From Pezicula radicicola (taxonomy: Eukaryota; Ascomycota; Leotiomycetes; Helotiales; Dermateaceae), in NCBI GenBank assembly GCA_003008705.1, contig PDUO01000024.1, forward strand, positions 895,612-959,611: a DNA stretch of 64,000 nucleotides, given 5' to 3'. This document shows, in pieces, positions 58,864-64,000 of this stretch. Position 1 is the first letter of the stretch. Each line of letters begins with the position of its first letter. A program made the translations under genes and the position numbers. The notes under the pieces are model-generated. The model was not told the origin of the DNA and did not search any database. It saw only the letters and a list, made by a program, of their open reading frames with translations.

Positions 58864-61091
58864 TCAGTAATCTTCCCATCCCTCACCCTCTAATTTTTGC
58901 GCCTTCTCCAAAACATCAATCTCCATTTTCTTAGTATATTCCTCCAACCGTGCCCTGAGAGCAACATCACTCGTTCCAAGAATCCTCGCGGCAAGTAAAG
59001 CTGCGTTGATCGAGTTGTTAATAGCAACAGTAGCAACCGGTACACCTCGTGGCATTTGCACTATAGTAAGAAACTCGGAGTTAGTTTATTTATTCTAAAT
59101 ATCAGGAATAGCTCAAACATGGTTCAGGAACAATGAATAAATTCAACCTAGGAGGCAAATTTACTCTGAGAACTTGAGACTTACCTATGCTCAATAGACT
59201 GTCCATACCATCCAAAGTGCTACCCCTGACGGGTACTCCAATAACGGGGAGTGGTGTCGAGGCGGCAATCATGCCTGGAAGATGAGCGGCACCGCCGGCT
59301 GCGGCTATAATGACTCGGAAGCCACGCGAGGAGGCAGAGGTAGCGAAGGATGTCATGCGTGCTGGGGTACGGTGAGCTGATGTGATGGTTACGAGATACG
59401 GGATCTGTAGAGTATTGAGAAGTGCAAGACCGGGCTTTAAAACAGGGAGATCTGAGTCTGAACCCATCGTTACAGCGACTAAAGGTCGTGAGGGTGGACC
59501 TGGTATTGGGGCGTCTGGAAGCGCTTTTGAGGATGGTGACTTGCGCTCTGCACGAATGATGTCCGCGATATCGATGAGTGGGTTTATAATGGTCTCAGCT
59601 TCTTCCATCGATGGAGCAATTAGTGTAATATGCCCTGGGCAGTTAGTAATACTTCTTTAAGTGGATTTATGGTTTTAAACTACACACCAATCTTTCGGGC
59701 TGGCTTTGGTTCCTTGCCGTACATGTGAAGAGCTGCAGTAGGTATAGCAAGAGCACTTTTCATGAGCTGCTTATGTGAACTTTTGGTTGCGCCCCCGAGA
59801 ATGTTTAACATAATGGTGGCTGGGAAAAGGGCAGGAATCTTGTTATCTGGGAAGGATGGCATGAGGCCAAGGATGGAGAGTAATCTGGATGTTCTCAGGG
59901 TTAGTAATGCTTCTTTCAAGAGTTTATGACATGATCCAGCTCGGAACTTACAACGCCTTAAACTGATTCATTGTAGGACATGCTTCTAAAGAAAAGTGGC
60001 CTGAGTTGTGAGGCTATAGATAAATTAGTATTACTCTCTCGTTAATGGTAAAAGAGCTGTGTCAACGAGTTCATGAATCCCTTGCTGAATTAGGCAAAAG
60101 ACTGATAAATTAAGGGATTCCCCAGCTCGTGGTACACAGAAAGACGAAGTACATACTCGTGGTGCAATTTCATTGACAACCAAAGAATCTGGAAATCTAG
60201 TTAGTCAAAATTCGGGATTTTGATGCTTCGTCTATTCAGGTAGATTGCAGCAGTTAAGCAGGCCCAGTACGTACCATTCTCCATAACAAAAAGTTCCACT
60301 CCAAAAACTCCGTTACCCCACAAACTACCGACAGCTTTCCGTGCCAGATCTTGCGCTGCATTTTGTATCTGCTCCGAGACCCCTCGCGCCGGGCAGTATA
60401 CCAGCTTGCAGATACTATCTTCGTGAATTGTTTCAACTGCAGGATATGCGATAGTGCTTTTGCCAGTCTTGACAACCATAACTGCGAGCTCCATCTTGAA
60501 CTTTGCCCACCTTTCAGCGTAGAGATCACGCCCTTTCAAAGTTTCAAGGGCCTTAGGTATATCAGCCGCGGACATTACGGGATAGTTCCCTCGCCCATCA
60601 TATGCGTCCTTCCTTGCCTTAAGCATAAAAGGGAATCCCCACGATTCCCCAAAGCCTTCGAGTCCAGCAACATCCGCAACTACGGCTCGACTGACTGCGG
60701 TTGGGACCGAAAAATCCGACAAATGTTCTTTCTGCTCAAATTTATCCTGTATAGTGCGTATCGTCCTCCAATGCGGCTCAACTTTGACCTTTTTCCTGCT
60801 CACCTTCCCATCAGACGCAGTGACTTCAACGCCCTTTTCCGCAATTTCCTCCAGAACATACGTATCGACGTGTTCAATCTCAACAGTCAGAATATCACAT
60901 TGGCGCGCAAGCTCTCGGATCTTCTCTGGGTCGGTGAAAGAGCCGTCCAAGTGCTCGTTCTTTGCGTTCACTTGTTTAGCGGGGGAGTTAGGGGCGTCGA
61001 GAATGATGACTTTGATGCCGAGTGGGTTGGCTGCTTCGCAAAGCATTTGGCCAAGCTGGCCTCCACCCAAAAGCCCGATTGTTTGGTCCAT
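58864..61091 (-). CDS. ADE2: Phosphoribosylaminoimidazole carboxylase (ADE2; PurK-PurE fusion)
   Basis: Step six of purine synthesis: carboxylates aminoimidazole ribotide to CAIR. Six exons: 61091-60275, from 60189, about 60014-59953, 59888-59692, about 59640-59192 and 59057-58864. The N-terminal ATP-grasp PurK part begins [20 protein letters not shown] and includes [42 protein letters not shown] (over an intron). The C-terminal PurE part has [26 protein letters not shown] and [15 protein letters not shown], ending [17 protein letters not shown]...AARIL. All catalytic blocks are present and no frameshift was noticed. In yeast, loss gives red colonies. It is the last gene before the RIP-decayed region. 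Confidence 0.94.
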
Positions 61092-61370
61092 CGCGCCTTG
61101 AAGAATAGTCCTTGTGGGAGAGTGAGCTTGGAGTATTGTAGTTGGAAGGGTTTGGTGGGGAAGAAATTTATTACGTACGGAACGGCAATAATGTCACCGC
61201 CCGCCTAAAACGGTCGGAGTAGCTAACCTTAATTTAGTTTAGCTACTTCATCTCACCGCCCAACTTGACCACCTTACCTAGGTTTATCTTAGGTAAATTA
61301 GACGCTTCGGTAGAGGATTTTTAGGGGCGCGGGCTCTGATTGGCTAGGGAGTTTAGGGGAGTTTATAGGA
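61092..61370. promoter_or_regulatory. ADE2 promoter region
   Basis: About 280 bp of ordinary composition upstream of ADE2 before AT content jumps. Contains an ATTGG box near 61341. The short distance to the repeat means silencing spread is conceivable. Confidence 0.35.
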
Positions 61371-64000
61371 GTTCCTAAAGTAGTTTAGATTTAAAAAATA
61401 TCTCTACTACTAAAAAAACCTTTATAAAGTATCTAAGTTATAATAATAATTATTTTAATAATAATAATTAATTTTAAATATAATATTATTATTTTATTTT
61501 TTTATTTTCTATATAATAATAATATCTAATTATCTTCTTAATAGTAAAGTTTAATTAATTAGATTCTTTTTTATTTAAATATATAAATTATAATAATATT
61601 AATAAATTTTATAAATAAAAGATATTATATAAAAGATAAAAATTATAAAATATAAAAGTATTAATTTTATAATCTATATTAAACTCTCTCTAAGTATTAA
61701 TAATAATAATATATACTAATTTTCTATATCTACTCTAAGTTTCTTATAATCTTAAAGACTTTTAAATAATAGTTTATTTAATATATAATATTATTATTAT
61801 AATATAATAAAGATATTTAGATTATAATTATATTTTATATATAATCTAACCTTCTCTATATATACTTAATAACTCTAATACTTAATATATTTTAATTATC
61901 TCTTTAAGCTTTCTATAAGAATTATTATATAACCTTATAAGAATATATAATATTATTAAATATAAGGTATTATAAATACCTAAGGAAGGAAGGTCTAAGA
62001 AGAGACTATTTAGAAATATTATCTATTATAGTTTCTAGTATATAACTAGTTATATATTAATAAACTACTATAAGAGATAGATTTATATATATATAAGAAG
62101 AGTTTACCTTCTATCTCTTTCTTCTTTAATAATTAGTTTATTTAATTACTTAATATATACTTTATTATCTTTAAATATTAATTTATCTATAGTAATTTAC
62201 TCTTAGTTTATTTAAGAGAATCTAAAGTTTAATATTTTAATTACTTTACCTTTACTAAGCTTAAATTATTATACTTATAATACTACTAAAAGGAGCTAGA
62301 AGAGTACTAGTAAGGGGAGACTAACCTTAAGAATATAAAAATAATTATATTAATAACTCTATATCTAGTAATATACTAGTCCTTAACTAATCTAGTCTTT
62401 ATCTTAAAAGTATTTAAATTACTATTATTAAACTAGAGGTAGAAAACTAAGCCTTTAATAAATTAATAGAATAATACTAATAATAATATAATAATAATTT
62501 AATTTACTATTCTAAGGAAGTCTTAGACTATTATTACTAAAAGTAAAATAGATCTCTATAAGGTACTAAAGACTTAATAGAAGTATACTAGTAACTTAGT
62601 TTAAATAAGACTCTTATATCTATTTATACTTTAATTCTAAAAGGTATAGAACTAGACTAATATAAAGGACTTACTTAATAGGAATTTATTATATTTATAT
62701 AATTTTATAATAGAGTCTTTAATAACTATCTTAGATAATTTAGTATAGATAAAGAGAAGATTATTTAAGTTATAATATACCTCTATAAAGAACTAGTAAA
62801 CTACTAGTTAAGAGATAAAAAGAATTATCTAAATAAACTCTCTATTATAATATAAGAAGAATTTAATAATTTTCTAAAATAACTATAACTATAACTAGAT
62901 ATTTAATATATAGTTTAATTAAAAAAATATAAAAAAACTAAATAATACCTTAGATAAAAGATTAATAAGTTTATTAGATACTTAGAAGAATTAAAGAAGG
63001 ATCTTAAAAGTAAAATATTAAAAACTCTCTAGAATAATCTTTTTAATAAGCTTTAATTAGAAGTATAAAATAAATTAATTAAGAATAAAATAGTATTTAA
63101 TATAAAAATAAAAGATATACTTATTATAGTTATTTCTCTATATAAAACTACTAGACTATAAGATTATATAAAAAGAATAGATAAGGATACTAAGTAATAT
63201 AAAAATAGAAATAATACTTAGAGGAAATCTAAATCTTAGGATATAACTAAAGATTTAAAGAAGGATTACTAGAAGAATACTAGGAAGGATAATTTAAAAT
63301 AAAAATAAAACTTATTAAATAAATATTATAACTATAAGAAAAAGGGATATTAGTTCTATAATTATCTAGATCTATTAGAAGATTTAAAAAAGAAATATAA
63401 AGAAAAAAGAACTTAAGTAAATATTATTAAAGTATATATCCTACTAGAAAGTAGATAAATAAAGATAAATATTACTATTAGATTCTAAATAATAAAAGAC
63501 TAGTTAACTACTAATATACTAGTAGACTTAGGATCTAACTATAACCTTATATTAACTTTAAAAGTAAAGGAATAAAACCTAACTAAAACTCTAAAGTTAT
63601 TAAAACTAGTAGAATTACTAGATAGAACTAAATAATAAACTAAGAGTAAAATCTTATTAAATACTTATATTATAGATTCCCTTAGTTATACTAATTAAAA
63701 TTAAATTTAATTTTATATAGTTAATACTAGTAATATTAATATTATCTTTAGATATAAATAGTTAAATAATAAGAACCTAGTAATAAACTAGAAAAACTAA
63801 ATTTAAAGATATCTAATTATTATAAGAGAAATAGATATAGTAATACTATAAAAGTTTATTAAAGTAGTTTAAAAATTAATTACTTTTTATATCTTTAATA
63901 AGGAAACTAAGGAAGAAGAGCTAGTACTACCCTAGTATTATACTAACTATAGAGATATATTTAATAAGAAGAGTACTAATACTCTACTAATATTACTAGA
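61371..64000 (+). mobile_element. RIP-degraded Gypsy-type LTR retrotransposon (partial, runs off the window)
   Basis: 2.6 kb of extremely TA-rich sequence without usable ORFs. Two retroelement landmarks can still be read in the plus strand once C-to-T/G-to-A change is allowed for. A gag zinc knuckle is at 63324-63365: TAT codons stand at the positions C-x2-C-x4-H-x4-C, each one transition from Cys (TGT) or His (CAT). An aspartic protease site is at about 63520-63545, where LVDLGSNYNLI stands for the usual V-D-S-G-S. The order gag then protease and their 200-bp spacing fit Ty3/Gypsy. LTR ends were not found. Dead element. Confidence 0.75.

Overview
The window is 64 kb of nuclear DNA from a filamentous ascomycete (Pezizomycotina). 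The genes have many short introns with GTATGT/GTAAGT donors, CTAAC-type branch points and CAG/TAG acceptors. Fungal-only families are present (Zn2Cys6 regulators, a HET-domain protein, DHA2 and ACS transporters, OPT transporter, Rna15-type CSTF64). AT-rich blocks look like repeats mutated by RIP (C to T / G to A). The mix would suit a member of the Leotiomycetes, but that is a guess. Exon borders were worked out by hand from frame, splice sites and family conservation.

Layout. 1-3.7 kb: a Zn2Cys6 regulator (cut by the window edge) divergent from a DHA2 multidrug-type MFS pump. 3.7-6.8 kb: AT-rich desert holding a RIP-mutated Tc1/mariner element with recognisable TIRs and flanking TA. 6.8-12.1 kb: an OPT oligopeptide transporter divergent from a secreted CE1-type feruloyl esterase. 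13.2-15.4 kb: a HET-domain gene and a broken TPR remnant. 16.4-20.4 kb: large unknown gene A. 20.8-23.5 kb: CorA/Mnr2-type Mg transporter. 25.1-26.6 kb: beta-lactamase-fold serine esterase. 27.4 kb: small Cys-rich ORF. 28.9-29.8 kb: gluconokinase-like protein without a proper P-loop. 30.1 kb: a decayed C-terminal piece of an MFS permease. 30.9-34.2 kb: dynamin-like GTPase with an FG-rich tail. 34.7-42.0 kb: ACS/Dal5-type permease, amidohydrolase and Zn2Cys6 regulator, likely one catabolic cluster. 42.8-46.5 kb: gene B, a paralogue of gene A. 46.9-61.1 kb: housekeeping block (TBCA, THO subunit 7, Elongin-A, NEDD8, prohibitin-2, Rna15/CSTF64, ADE2). 61.4-64 kb: RIP-mutated Gypsy-type retrotransposon running off the end.

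The most interesting content is the pair of nuclear-looking proteins A and B. Each has a coiled coil, a W-x(n)-LP-x2-ML...LSKE module, a middle domain reminiscent of DUF6697 and a C-terminal domain I do not recognise. Next come a dispersed 18-bp degenerate minisatellite, the dynamin with a nucleoporin-like tail, NEDD8 encoded behind a 74-codon basic extension, and two predicted GC-AG introns. No tRNA, rRNA, CRISPR or origin was recognised.
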